Source of the DNA: Parasulfitobacter algicola
GTDB lineage: Bacteria > Pseudomonadota > Alphaproteobacteria > Rhodobacterales > Rhodobacteraceae
Direction: 5' to 3'
Assembly (NCBI RefSeq): GCF_013315265.1
Contig: NZ_JABUFE010000011.1
Location: 53,988-117,987 of the forward strand
Length of the DNA: 64,000 nucleotides
The notes below the pieces were generated by a model. It was given only the letters and a program-made list of their open reading frames with translations, was not told the DNA's origin and made no database searches. Position 1 is the stretch's first letter; each line of letters starts with the position of its first letter. A program made the translations under genes and the position numbers. This document shows, in pieces, positions 46,676-55,765 of the stretch.

Positions 46676-48175
46676 TTACTCCATCACCGGGATGCTGAAT
46701 TCGCCACCCTCTTTAATACCAGACGGCCAGCGGGCGGTGATGGTTTTGGTGCGAGTATAGAATTTGAAGGCGTCCGGCCCATGCTGGTTCAGATCGCCAA
46801 AGGCCGATTTCTTCCATCCGCCGAAGGTATGATAGGCCAGTGGCACCGGGATCGGCACGTTGATCCCCACCATCCCGATATTCACGCGGTTCGCAAAGTC
46901 GCGGGCCGTATCGCCATCGCGGGTATAGATCGCGGTGCCGTTGCCGTATTCATGATCCATGGCCAACGCCAATGCCTCTTCATAGGTTTGGGCGCGCACG
47001 GTTGTCAGGACGGGGCCGAAAATCTCTTTTTGATAGATGTCCATATCTTTGGTCGCATGATCGAACAGATGGGCGCCAACGAAAAACCCGTCCTCATAGC
47101 CCTGCAAATTAAAGTTCCGTCCATCGACGACCAGCTTCGCGCCCTGATCAATGCCCGTTTGCACCAGCCGTTCGATATTGGCCTTGGCCGCAGCGGTTAC
47201 AACGGGGCCATAGTCCACATCATTGCCGGATGTATAGGGACCGACTTTCAATGCCTCGACCCGCGGAACCAGCTTTTCGATCAGCCGATCGGCGGTATCA
47301 TCACCGACAGGGACAGCCACCGAAATCGCCATACAGCGTTCGCCTGCGGCTCCATAGCCCGCCCCCACCAGCGCATCCGCGGCCTGATCCATATCGGCGT
47401 CGGGCATGATGATCATGTGGTTCTTGGCCCCGCCAAAGCACTGCACACGCTTGCCGTTGGTGCAGCCGCGACTGTAGATATATTCGGCAATCGGGGTCGA
47501 TCCGACAAAGCCCACCGATTGGATGACCGGATGATCCAGGATGGCATCGACGGCCTCTTTATCGCCATTGACGACCTGAAGAATGCCCTTGGGCAGCCCC
47601 GCTTCCGCCAACAATTCAGCCAGCATCATCGGAACGGATGGATCGCGTTCCGACGGTTTCAGGATAAACGCATTGCCACAGGCAATTGCGGGGGCAAACA
47701 TCCACATCGGGATCATGGCGGGAAAATTGAACGGCGTGATGCCGGCCGTGACCCCAAGCGGCTGACGCATGGAATACATGTCAATCCCGGGGCCAGCGCT
47801 GTCGGTGAATTCACCCTTTAGCATTTGCGGTGCACCGATGCAGTATTCCACCACTTCAAGCCCGCGCTGCACGTCGCCTGCCGCATCTGGCAACGTTTTG
47901 CCATGCTCGCGGCTGAGTGCTTCGGCCAGTTTATCCATGTCGCGGTTCAGAAGATGCACGAACTGCATCAGCACCCGCGCACGGCGCTGCGGGTTGGTGG
48001 CGGCCCAGGCGGGCTGAGCCTCGGCGGCGATCTGAACGGCGCGGTCCAGTTCATCTGCGCTGGCAAGCGGCACCTGCGCCTGAACCTCGCCTGTCGCTGG
48101 ATTGAAAACATCGGCAAACCGATTTGACGTGCCTTTGACGTGTTCGCCGCCTATGTAATGTGCCAGCTCTTGCAT
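46676..48175 (-). CDS. mmsA: Methylmalonate-semialdehyde dehydrogenase (CoA-acylating)
   Basis: MmsA converts methylmalonate semialdehyde to propionyl-CoA, completing valine catabolism begun by the operon at 38.9-42.0 kb. The ATG at 48175 follows a strong AGGGAGGA and gives 499 residues. Motifs: GITPFNFPAMIPMWMFAPAIACGNAFILKPSERDPS (cofactor), the Rossmann VGFVGSTPIAEYI, the catalytic Cys in GAAGERCMAISVAV, and the C-terminal VGINVPIPVPLAYHTFGGWKKSAFGD. It stands apart from mmsB, with unrelated genes in between. Confidence 0.97.
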   Translation of the reverse strand: MQELAHYIGGEHVKGTSNRFADVFNPATGEVQAQVPLASADELDRAVQIAAEAQPAWAATNPQRRARVLMQFVHLLNRDMDKLAEALSREHGKTLPDAAGDVQRGLEVVEYCIGAPQMLKGEFTDSAGPGIDMYSMRQPLGVTAGITPFNFPAMIPMWMFAPAIACGNAFILKPSERDPSVPMMLAELLAEAGLPKGILQVVNGDKEAVDAILDHPVIQSVGFVGSTPIAEYIYSRGCTNGKRVQCFGGAKNHMIIMPDADMDQAADALVGAGYGAAGERCMAISVAVPVGDDTADRLIEKLVPRVEALKVGPYTSGNDVDYGPVVTAAAKANIERLVQTGIDQGAKLVVDGRNFNLQGYEDGFFVGAHLFDHATKDMDIYQKEIFGPVLTTVRAQTYEEALALAMDHEYGNGTAIYTRDGDTARDFANRVNIGMVGINVPIPVPLAYHTFGGWKKSAFGDLNQHGPDAFKFYTRTKTITARWPSGIKEGGEFSIPVME

Positions 48176-48302
48176 CTTATCCTCCCTGATTTGTCGCGAC
48201 ATTATCCGGATATACGCCCATGTAAAGACGGGATGACTTGACAGATGTACAATCAGAAAGCGACCTTAGGGAAATGATGCATCACTTTTGGGAGGAATAT
48301 CT

Positions 48303-48737
48303 ATGACTGTCTATAAGATCCTGCAAAGCAAGGCCGACGAAACTGTCATAACCGTGACCCCAGATGTGACGGTCAGTGATGCCGCAGGCGTCTTGTCTGC
48401 CAAGCGGATCGGGACTGTGGTTATTTCCCGCGATGGCAAAGTGGCCGAGGGCATTTTATCAGAACGTGATATTGTCCGAGAGATCGGCAAACGCGGGCCC
48501 AGTTGTTTGTCAGAAAAGGTGACATCGATGATGACCACCAATATCGAAACCTGCAAACGCGCTGACCGCGCTGATGATATTCTGAAACGCATGACGGATG
48601 GACGCTTTCGTCACATGCCCGTTGTCGAAAACGGCGAAATGGTTGGGCTGATTACAATTGGCGATGTGGTCAAAATGCGTCTGGCCGAACTTTCCATGGA
48701 AAAAGATGCGTTGGAAGGCATGATCATGGGGCATTGA
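48303..48737 (+). CDS. Two-CBS-domain protein
   Basis: The 144-residue protein (ATG 48303 after GGAGGA) consists of two CBS repeats, VTPDVTVSDAAGVLSAKRIGTVVISRDGKVAEGILSERDIVREI and TCKRADRADDILKRMTDGRFRHMPVVENGEMVGLITIGDVVKMRL. Pairs of CBS domains bind adenine nucleotides and regulate a partner enzyme. Nothing in the context names the partner. It precedes coaD by 78 bases on the same strand. Confidence 0.92.
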   Translation: MTVYKILQSKADETVITVTPDVTVSDAAGVLSAKRIGTVVISRDGKVAEGILSERDIVREIGKRGPSCLSEKVTSMMTTNIETCKRADRADDILKRMTDGRFRHMPVVENGEMVGLITIGDVVKMRLAELSMEKDALEGMIMGH

Positions 48738-48815
48738 CCCCAGTTTCTCTAAAACATGGGTTGCAATCCTGCGCGCAATAATGTTGCGTCCGCCCTAAGG
48801 TTTGCGGAGGAACAC

Positions 48816-49304
48816 ATGCGTATTGGCCTTTATCCGGGGACGTTCGACCCCATCACCTTGGGGCACCTTGATATCATAAGGCGCGCATCGGCCCTTGTGG
48901 ACCGCCTTGTGATTGGTGTGGCGATCAATCGTGACAAAGGCCCGCTTTTTTCACTGGAAGAGCGCGTGACCATGATCGAAGCAGAATGCACCGATCTGAT
49001 GGCGCAAACCAATACAGAAATCATAGTGCATCCGTTTGAAAACCTTTTGATCGATTGTGCAAATGACGTGGGCGCTGGCATTATCATACGGGGGCTGCGC
49101 GCTGTTGCTGATTTTGAATACGAATATCAGATGGTTGGCATGAACCGTAAGCTGGATGACAGTGTTGAAACCGTCTTTCTGATGGCCGAAGCCGAACACC
49201 AGGCGATTGCGTCGAAACTGGTCAAGGAAATCGCACGGCTTGGCGGGGATGTATCAAAATTCGTCACACCGCAGGTCAATCAGGCGCTGTCGAATAAGTT
49301 CTGA
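48816..49304 (+). CDS. coaD: Pantetheine-phosphate adenylyltransferase
   Basis: CoaD adds AMP to 4'-phosphopantetheine, the penultimate step of CoA synthesis. The ATG at 48816 follows GGAGGAACAC and gives 162 residues. The nucleotidyltransferase signature is present: RIGLYPGTFDPITLGHLDIIRRA with the T-x-G-H motif, and the EKTNTE-like GIIIRGLRAVADFEYEYQMVGMN segment with the ISSTKVRE-equivalent AIASKLVKEIARLGGDVSKFV. It is the last chromosomal gene before the attachment site of the island. Confidence 0.97.
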   Translation: MRIGLYPGTFDPITLGHLDIIRRASALVDRLVIGVAINRDKGPLFSLEERVTMIEAECTDLMAQTNTEIIVHPFENLLIDCANDVGAGIIIRGLRAVADFEYEYQMVGMNRKLDDSVETVFLMAEAEHQAIASKLVKEIARLGGDVSKFVTPQVNQALSNKF

Positions 49305-49501
49305 TACAAACCCAGCGCAATCACCAGTCACTGCGTAAATAGATTCGCACTGTCCCGTTAGAGTAGTATCAACGTTAATAGTGATGTCTGTACATTTCGA
49401 ACGACCGGCAAATATCCTCGATACTGATAATGGTAGAGTGGTGAAGGCTTATGAAGCGCGGGTCGGCAACAACGATCTGGCATGCAACGAAGCCCCATCT
49501 T

Positions 49502-49543
49502 CTTACGCGAAATTCCCGCGTAAGCACGAAACCCCAAAAGGGG
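49502..49543. repeat. Two small hairpins before the attachment site
   Basis: CTTACGCG (49502-49509) and CGCGTAAG (49517-49524) form an 8-bp stem with a 7-base loop, followed by CCCC-AAAA-GGGG at 49532-49543. The first resembles interspersed REP palindromes of related bacteria. The 274-base stretch 49305-49578 otherwise shows no gene. Confidence 0.5.
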
Positions 49544-49576
49544 CAATGGGATAAGATATTGATTTACTATAATAAA

Positions 49577-49621
49577 TGGCGCACCCGACAGGATTCGAAC
49601 CTGTGACCTCTGCCTTCGGAG
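49577..49621. repeat. attL: 45-bp copy of tRNA-Arg 3' end
   Basis: The 45 bases are identical to 60391-60435, the 3' part of the tRNA-Arg(CCG) gene (CCA end through T arm to part of the anticodon arm). A complete tRNA is not present here. Identity ends abruptly on both sides. It is the left boundary of the integrated element. Confidence 0.95.
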
Positions 49622-49743
49622 TTCTGCTTACTGCATAACATACCGTGCCATCTAATGACAAAATAGTCCTTATTTTACAGAGGATATTGACGAAACCCTG
49701 CCAAATCATCACATATCAAATCACACGGAATACACACTTAAAA

Positions 49744-49760
49744 ACACATCCGTGACACAT
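49744..49760 (+). promoter_or_regulatory. Left integrase arm-site candidate
   Basis: ACACATCCGTGACACAT occurs just before the integrase gene. An almost identical ACACATCAAGTGACACAT stands at the right end (60325-60342). Matching motifs near both ends of an integrated element are expected for arm-type sites of its integrase. Confidence 0.55.
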
Positions 49761-49778
49761 ATTAGGTGGATTTGACAG

Positions 49779-51014
49779 ATGACAAAGAAGAAAGTGACGT
49801 GGACCGATCTTGGGCTGAAGAAGCTGGCAGCGCCCAAAGATCGACGCTTTGTAGATCACGTGGACCCTGACAACCGGGGTCTGAACCTACGGGTCAGTGA
49901 GACCGGCACCAAATCTTGGTCCGTCCTTTACCGTGTTGTGGGCGAAGGCAAGGTGTCGGCATCGGGGCGTGTGCTACGCGGAAAGCAGAAGCGGATCACC
50001 TTGGGCACCTACCCTGCTGTCACTTTGGCAGATGCACGGGACCAAGCCCGAAAGATCAAAGACGCAGCGGATGCTGGCATCGACGCCAAAGCCCCTGCTG
50101 TTCGTGCTAAGGTAGACCGGAAACCAACCTTCGTTCGGGTCGTCGTCAAATTCCTTTCCTACAAGAAATCGGAAGGTCTGCAGTCGTACACGAAAATGCG
50201 TTCGATGTTTCGGATGCATATCTGTGCAGCCCAAGGAAAGTTGCCTCAACTGGGGTCGATGGCGATGGATGACATTCGCCGCGCGGACATTCAAAACCTG
50301 CTGGACCACTATGATCAGACCGGAAGACGTGGCACCGCAAATGAAATGCAAAAGTACCTGCGTCAGGTGTGGAAATACGCCCGACAGCGGGACATCGTAT
50401 CTGATAACATCATGCAAGACTTCGAACGCACCCTGAAGAAGAACCCTCGAACCCGGACCTTGTTCGCGCATGAATTGAAGGCGGTCTGGCAAGCAGTTTT
50501 GGGCAAGGCTTTCCCGTCGCCTGACCGTGAATTCGTGCAGGTGCTGATCCTTTCTGGGCTTCGCAAGAATGAATTGGCAAAGGCCTGCTGGGATGATCTG
50601 GACGAAGATCACAAAGCGCTGCGCCTTTCAGCCGACCGCACGAAGACCAGCCAACGGATGCTGCACCCGTTTTCCGACTTAGCGTGGGACATCTTGCAGA
50701 CAATCCCCCGTTTTGATGGGCCGTTCATCTTCACCAAGTCTTTTGGAATGGTGCCTATGAGTGTGGACAGCAAACTGTTGATCAAACTGCGCAAAGTGTC
50801 GGGCGACATCGAACACTTCACGCTGCATGACTTTCGGCGAACGATCCGCAGCCAATTTTCGGCCCTTCAGGTCGCCCAGCATGTGGCGGAATACAGCATC
50901 GGCCACAAACCGCAGGGGATCGTGGCAGTCTATGATGTTCATGACTATCTGGCTGAACGCCGGGACGCCTTCAACAAATATGCGGATTACGTGAAGGGGT
51001 TAGTCGATGAGTGA
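49779..51014 (+). CDS. int: Tyrosine-family site-specific integrase of the island
   Basis: The 411-residue recombinase integrates and excises the element at tRNA-Arg. Residues 1-100 form an arm-binding domain of the DUF4102 sort (KKLAAPKDRRFVDHVDPDNRGLNLRVSETGTKSW). The catalytic set is visible: Arg262 in SGLRKNELAKA, His350 and Arg353 in LHDFRRTIRS, His376 in YSIGHKPQ, and Tyr385 in VAVYDVHDY. The attL site lies 158 bases upstream. It overlaps the next gene by 8 bases. Confidence 0.95.
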   Translation: MTKKKVTWTDLGLKKLAAPKDRRFVDHVDPDNRGLNLRVSETGTKSWSVLYRVVGEGKVSASGRVLRGKQKRITLGTYPAVTLADARDQARKIKDAADAGIDAKAPAVRAKVDRKPTFVRVVVKFLSYKKSEGLQSYTKMRSMFRMHICAAQGKLPQLGSMAMDDIRRADIQNLLDHYDQTGRRGTANEMQKYLRQVWKYARQRDIVSDNIMQDFERTLKKNPRTRTLFAHELKAVWQAVLGKAFPSPDREFVQVLILSGLRKNELAKACWDDLDEDHKALRLSADRTKTSQRMLHPFSDLAWDILQTIPRFDGPFIFTKSFGMVPMSVDSKLLIKLRKVSGDIEHFTLHDFRRTIRSQFSALQVAQHVAEYSIGHKPQGIVAVYDVHDYLAERRDAFNKYADYVKGLVDE

Positions 51015-51741
51015 TGCAGAAGAAATCTTTGCGAAGATACCTGAACCTGAATTCTGGGCAGCCCCCCTTCTGCAAGAAATCCGAACGGGCTGGCAGCAGG
51101 AAACCGGAGCATTCAATCCTGATCCATCGCTACAAGACACTGGCGTGAACGCTGGTATAGTGCCCATGTCGGAAGACCCCGCCATTGAGTTGTCGATCAG
51201 GCAGGAAATCGCCGCTGAGCAAGCGTTTGATCCGAAAGACGCAATCGAACAGATCGAATGGCTGTTGTCGATCATACATGGTTCTGAAGGGATGCACACC
51301 TTTAGTGAGATGCTGACTAAGCCGGTTCGCCGTAAACCTGAAGACTTTGGTGAATACGCCCAATGGGTCACTCAAGACTACATCGAAGACCAGATGTCTT
51401 GGGAATTTGCCGCTGCGCAAGGCCGTGGCAGCGGGTCAAAGGATGAGGGTCGAACGTTCCTCAAACACTGGCTGCGATTCATTTATCACCACTTTGGGCA
51501 AAGACCGTTCAGGATTGGTGGGAAAGACAGGGGTAGCCTGATGCGTACCGGCGAAGGTGAGCCATCGGATGATCAGGTTCTTGAAGGCATGAACCCCGCC
51601 ATGCGATTGGGCTTCTGGACCGCGAAAACCAAGTACCCCGGCCTTAGCCACCGCGACGTGACACAAGTAATTAAAGACAACTCAAAAAACACGCCCTTTT
51701 GGATCGATCCGAACGGTGGCAAGTTGTTTTCCCCCGAGTAG
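51007..51741 (+). CDS. Hypothetical island protein after integrase
   Basis: The 244-residue soluble protein has no recognised domain. It is acidic at the N-terminus and carries a helical middle (AAEQAFDPKDAIEQIEWLLSIIHG) and a lysine-containing DVTQVIKDNSKNTPFW end. It overlaps the integrase by 8 bases, implying coupling. The last codons (FSPE stop) fall inside a 36-bp repeat copied at 55175-55210, where the same FSPE-stop is retained. Confidence 0.6.
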   Translation: MSDAEEIFAKIPEPEFWAAPLLQEIRTGWQQETGAFNPDPSLQDTGVNAGIVPMSEDPAIELSIRQEIAAEQAFDPKDAIEQIEWLLSIIHGSEGMHTFSEMLTKPVRRKPEDFGEYAQWVTQDYIEDQMSWEFAAAQGRGSGSKDEGRTFLKHWLRFIYHHFGQRPFRIGGKDRGSLMRTGEGEPSDDQVLEGMNPAMRLGFWTAKTKYPGLSHRDVTQVIKDNSKNTPFWIDPNGGKLFSPE

Positions 51742-51761
51742 ATAGGCCCATTCGCGCTGTG
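51726..51761 (+). repeat. 36-bp repeat, copy 1 (upstream of alpA)
   Basis: Starts GTTTTCCCCCGAGTAGATAG and ends GCGCTGTG; 33 of 36 bases match copy 2. It ends 44 bases before the alpA start and is followed in both places by an AGTGGA..ATGATC leader. Candidate shared promoter/operator, overlapping the preceding gene end. Confidence 0.75.
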
Positions 51762-51804
51762 ATTAACACTGGTCAGTTTCAAATTGCCCAGTGGAGAATG
51801 ATCA

Positions 51805-52008
51805 ATGGCAGAACGACTTATTTCGAAGGAACGGGTGTGCGAACGCACGTCCATCAGTCCGCGCAATTTGCGTGAACTTGTTGCCCAAGGCGCCTTCCCA
51901 AGCCCAGTAAAAATCAGCGCCCAAATGCACGCATGGGTCGATAGCGAAGTGACCGCTTGGATTGACCGTAAGATCGCTGAAGCAGGCAAAGCAACCCCAA
52001 AAAATTAA
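51805..52008 (+). CDS. AlpA-type DNA-binding regulator/excisionase
   Basis: A 67-residue winged-helix protein with the AlpA pattern: ERLISKERVCERTSISPRNLRELVAQGAFPSPVKISAQMHAWVDSEVTAWIDRKI. AlpA relatives switch satellites and prophages towards excision and activate int or rep genes. It sits between the integrase and primase operon, as in P4-like elements. Its leader shares the 36-bp repeat. Confidence 0.9.
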   Translation: MAERLISKERVCERTSISPRNLRELVAQGAFPSPVKISAQMHAWVDSEVTAWIDRKIAEAGKATPKN

Positions 52009-52092
52009 TCCCTTGGACCGTAATCCGCAAAACGACCCAAGGCATATGAAGTGGTTGATTTGACAGGTCCTTTCTACGCGAAAGGCGAACAA

Positions 52093-54567
52093 ATGACAAG
52101 AAAAAATGCAGGAAAAGCACAGCGAAAACAACGCACTCCGATTGATTTCATGAAGTTGATGCACCCGGAAGGCCCTTGGTGCCTGACCGCGATCAGCTTG
52201 GACAAAAAGACCACGACCTGGACCTTCTGGGCTGGTGATGAAGAAGACATGAAGGAATGGATCGCCGCGCGTGATAGGGTCGAAAATCTCTACTTCCACA
52301 CGAACCCTGTCATGGGCCGGTTGAAGAAGAAGGCCAGCCGCGAACACATCCAAGCCGTCACCCACCTTCACGTGGACGTTGACCCGGAACCCGGCCAGTC
52401 AATCGAAGAAGAACAGGATCGCATCCTTGCACTGTTCACCACTAATCTGCCCAAGGGTATCCCAGAACCCACGATGCTGGTCTTCAGCGGCGGCGGGTAT
52501 CAGGCATTCTGGAAGCTGGAAGAACCCATCGGTATTGAAGGCGACCTTGGGCTGGCTGAAGACGCCAAGCTATACAATGTCCAGATCGAAAACGTCTTTG
52601 ATGCCGACAACTGCCACAACATCGACCGGCTGATGAGACTTGCCGGGACGATGAACCTACCTGATGAAAAGAAGATCGCAAAGGGCCGGGTCAAAACCCA
52701 GTCAGCGGTGATGTTCCATAACCCCAAGAATGTCTATCCGATCACCCAGTTCAAGAAAGCCCCGCCTGTCCAGAATGATGGGCTAGGGTCTGGTTGTGAT
52801 CACAACGATGTGGAAATCAGTGATAACGTCGAAAAGATCACCGATCTGCAATTCCTGCGCGAAGAACCCTACAACGTGCCAGACACAGTGATCGTGGCCA
52901 TCAACCATGGTGGGGATGAAAACAGCACGCGGGAAGGCGACAAGAGCCGATCCGGGTGGGTTCATTACGTCTGTGGTGCATTGGGCCGTGCCGGGGTGCC
53001 CGACGATATCACCTTCAGCATCTTGACCGACAAGGGTTGGGGGATCAGCGCAAGTGTTCTGGAAAGCAAAGACCCTGCAAAATACGCCAAGCGTCAGATC
53101 GCACGGGTCCGGGCGAAGAATGATCCCATGTTCAGGATTGCACAGGAAATCAAATTCGGCATCACACAGGTCATGAAAGGCGATATCGGTAATATCGCCG
53201 TCGATACTGACGTGATCCAGAACATGATCGACGGCGCTTTCTGGTCAGGCACAAAGTCGAAAATCTTCTTTCTCAACAAGGAAGAAAACCTTGTTCAGTT
53301 CAAAGACGGCGAAGCATGGAAATTCCTTGCCCGCCGGTTCGGGCAAGCCGTCAACCTGTCTGAGTTGGAAGTTATGATCAACGCAGGTGATGGACCAAAG
53401 GCTGAGAAGCTGAAGGCCCTGCGTTACGCGGCCAGCAACCCAATCATCGATCACATCAAGGCTGAAAACCAACGGGATGAAATCGAATGGTCTGTGGACA
53501 TGTTCGCCACCAAGCCCACTGTGAAGCTGATGGAAGATAAGGTCAGGATCACCTTGACACACAAGACCCTGCCCGTGGTGGGCGACATCGCACCGGAATG
53601 CTTGGCAGACTACAAGGAACACTTCCCGCTGATTGATGATGTGCTGGAATTCATCGTGGCCAGCCGGTTCGCCCAAGATCGCAAGAAATCCTATCTCTGG
53701 ATGCACTGCGACAGCGACTGGGGAAAAGGCTTCCTTTTGGGCATCCTGCGCGAACTGGGCCTTGTGGTCGAAATGAGCGTGAAGGAAATTGAAGCCATCT
53801 TCGAAGGCAAGCCCGCCGGTCGCCGACCGGAAGACTTCAAACGCGCCTTCGTTCTGGCCGTCGATGAATTCCAGACAGTGAAAGCTGAAATCAAACAGCT
53901 TCAGTCGGAAATGCAGCTGGCACCAAAGAACATGCTGACCAGCCGCGTGGAAATATTCACAAAGCTGTTCCTGTCGGCTGAAAGCGTCCCATCGCTTGAA
54001 GGCGAAAACGGCGTCGAAGACCAGTTCGCAAACCGGATGTCGAAGATCACTGGACAAGGGTCGATTGACACACGGCCCTTGTATCAGGAAAGCCAGCAAA
54101 GGTACTTCAGATCAATCAAGGCATATGTCGCTGAAACCATGAACCGACTGATCGAAGAACATCGTAGTCTGGGCCATGAAGGGTCACAAGATCGGGCAAA
54201 CAGCTACCTGAAAGCATTCATCGACAAGCACGGACTGGGGGTCCACTTTGATCGTCTGTCGGACAGGTATGGTGATATCGGAGAACAGTTCCGACAGTGG
54301 ATTTTCAACGAAGGTGCGAATTGCAGCAAAGTTCATATCGTGGAAGATGGCAAGCGCACCTTTCTAAAAAGTCCAGCAGGCGCATTTGGGCAGTTCCTGA
54401 AAGATCATATCGACTTCAGCGAACAGCGCACGATTTCCAAGAGAAAGGACGACATCCTGAAGGCGATGTCAGTCGATGGGAAGGGTTTCCACACTTATCG
54501 TGTATCCGACGGTCCATCGGATAAAATCAAAGCGGTGTGGATCGCTGGGGATGATATCCCGTTCTAA
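52093..54567 (+). CDS. Primase-helicase replication protein
   Basis: The 824-residue protein combines a RepB-like primase (about 1-200; HLHVDVDPEPGQ near 91 with the Asp pair, LVFSGGGYQAFWKL, and NIDRLMRLAGTMNLPDEKK) with a C-terminal DUF5906-type superfamily-3 helicase (about 480-680; Walker A-like SDWGKGFLLGILRE near 540, Walker B VLAVDEFQ near 587). Such proteins prime and unwind the origin of plasmids and satellites. I prefer the ATG at 52093, after AAGG, over one at 52051. The GTCACC repeat field directly downstream is its likely binding origin. Confidence 0.85.
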   Translation: MTRKNAGKAQRKQRTPIDFMKLMHPEGPWCLTAISLDKKTTTWTFWAGDEEDMKEWIAARDRVENLYFHTNPVMGRLKKKASREHIQAVTHLHVDVDPEPGQSIEEEQDRILALFTTNLPKGIPEPTMLVFSGGGYQAFWKLEEPIGIEGDLGLAEDAKLYNVQIENVFDADNCHNIDRLMRLAGTMNLPDEKKIAKGRVKTQSAVMFHNPKNVYPITQFKKAPPVQNDGLGSGCDHNDVEISDNVEKITDLQFLREEPYNVPDTVIVAINHGGDENSTREGDKSRSGWVHYVCGALGRAGVPDDITFSILTDKGWGISASVLESKDPAKYAKRQIARVRAKNDPMFRIAQEIKFGITQVMKGDIGNIAVDTDVIQNMIDGAFWSGTKSKIFFLNKEENLVQFKDGEAWKFLARRFGQAVNLSELEVMINAGDGPKAEKLKALRYAASNPIIDHIKAENQRDEIEWSVDMFATKPTVKLMEDKVRITLTHKTLPVVGDIAPECLADYKEHFPLIDDVLEFIVASRFAQDRKKSYLWMHCDSDWGKGFLLGILRELGLVVEMSVKEIEAIFEGKPAGRRPEDFKRAFVLAVDEFQTVKAEIKQLQSEMQLAPKNMLTSRVEIFTKLFLSAESVPSLEGENGVEDQFANRMSKITGQGSIDTRPLYQESQQRYFRSIKAYVAETMNRLIEEHRSLGHEGSQDRANSYLKAFIDKHGLGVHFDRLSDRYGDIGEQFRQWIFNEGANCSKVHIVEDGKRTFLKSPAGAFGQFLKDHIDFSEQRTISKRKDDILKAMSVDGKGFHTYRVSDGPSDKIKAVWIAGDDIPF

Positions 54568-54661
54568 TGCCCCGTTTGGGCGTATGTGGGTGATGGTCGA
54601 TGGCCCCGGATTGATGTGTCAGTCTGGGGTTTTTCTTTGGGCGATTTGCCCAAATGAAGCT

Positions 54662-54932
54662 GTCACCAAAGCGTCACCTGCGTGTCACCAATTTTGTCAC
54701 CGCGATTTTCATTTAATCTCAAATACTTAGCCATGTCACCAATGTCACCGCGATTTTGCCTATATACATACTATTTCCCAGAACACTGTGGCGTACCCAT
54801 ATTCCCTGTTTTCTCACTTTTTTCTCAGATTATAGGGGAAGTCTGGTGACATGGTGACATTGTTGAAAACAAAGGATTTTCTTCTGGTGACAAGTTGGTG
54901 ACAGACGGTGACAGGTCCTGAATTCTGGTGAC
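54662..54932. other. Probable replication origin: 6+6 inverted GTCACC iterons
   Basis: Six GTCACC hexamers run at 54662, 54673, 54684, 54696, 54735 and 54744. Six reverse copies GGTGAC run at 54845, 54853, 54886, 54897, 54907 and 54927. They face each other across an AT-rich core of about 95 bases (54750-54844). Spacing within the left group is 11-12 bases, about one helical turn, for the first four. The field lies right after the primase-helicase gene. Satellite P4 uses similar short iterons bound by its primase-helicase. The rest of the gap to 55174 is AT-rich and shows no gene. Confidence 0.75.
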
Positions 54933-55174
54933 AAACAGGTTCATCTGCTGCTTCTGGGCAAGTGGTCCGACCCTCTCTGACGGATACTCAATATGTCAAT
55001 ATTACTGAACTATATGCCATTTTGAGGTGCGCAGAACCCATCAGGCAGCGCACCAAAATATATTACCGTTTAATATCATTTACTTAATAAAATCCGCTTC
55101 CAAAATTCCACCGATTATGTGTCGCAAATGTTTTTCTGCGATAAAACCGCCCTGATTTGGGCTTCCCACAGCTG

Positions 55175-55210
55175 GTTTTCCCCCGAGTAGATAGGTCGAT
55201 TGGCGCTGTG
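55175..55210 (+). repeat. 36-bp repeat, copy 2 (upstream of terminase small subunit)
   Basis: Matches copy 1 at 33 of 36 bases and ends 47 bases before the next gene's GTG, mirroring the distance at alpA. It retains the coding-like TTTTCCCCCGAGTAG, so it arose by copying the end of the 51007 gene, leaving a fragment of its last codons. Confidence 0.75.
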
Positions 55211-55256
55211 CCATAAGCCTTCAACTCAACGAAACAGAAAGTGGAATGATCGTCCC

Positions 55257-55763
55257 GTGACCACCAACCTGCCATCAACAACCCTTGCCTATCGCGACAC
55301 GACCACTGGTTCGCCGTGGATCGTTACGCGCGAAGGTCTACAGGTCATCGCCGAGCGGACCCGGAACGGTGTTTCCATGGCCCAGATTGCGATGGAACTG
55401 GGCATGTCGCCCCGGACCCTTGATCGCCTGATCGGGACCGATGAAGACGTTCAGGATGCCATCGCTATGGGCAAAGGTGGCTTGGAAACAGAGATTGTTG
55501 GTTTGATCCTAAAAGGTGCTCGTGATGGCGATGCCAGCCAGCAGCGGTTCCTTGCTCGTAATGTCTTGGGTTTCAGAGACACAGGCCGGGAAAGCCGGAC
55601 ACCGGCTGGTCCTCAGCCATCGCCTGTCACGATCAACATCCCCGGCACGATGACCGACGAACAGCTGGAAGTCCTCACCGCGAAGTATCGCGACGTGACG
55701 CCTGCGGACACTGACGACAAGGCCGTCACTCCGCCGTCCATCACTTCAATCGAAAGGAACTGA
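55257..55763 (+). CDS. Probable terminase small subunit
   Basis: The 168-residue protein (GTG 55257; a TTG at 55200 is possible) has an N-terminal helix-turn-helix: VIAERTRNGVSMAQIAMELGMSPRTLDRLIGTDEDVQDAIAMGKG, followed by an oligomerising part GARDGDASQQRFLARNVLGF like those of phage small terminases. It lies upstream of the large terminase with four small genes in between. It would bind the packaging site on element DNA. Confidence 0.65.
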   Translation: MTTNLPSTTLAYRDTTTGSPWIVTREGLQVIAERTRNGVSMAQIAMELGMSPRTLDRLIGTDEDVQDAIAMGKGGLETEIVGLILKGARDGDASQQRFLARNVLGFRDTGRESRTPAGPQPSPVTINIPGTMTDEQLEVLTAKYRDVTPADTDDKAVTPPSITSIERN

Positions 55764-55765
55764 CT

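Noticed and set aside
46781..47821. 346-codon plus-strand frame opposite mmsA
   Set aside because: Antisense shadow of MmsA.
54662..54932. CRISPR array
   Set aside because: Repeats are six bases, in both orientations and closely spaced; no spacers of constant length and no cas genes.
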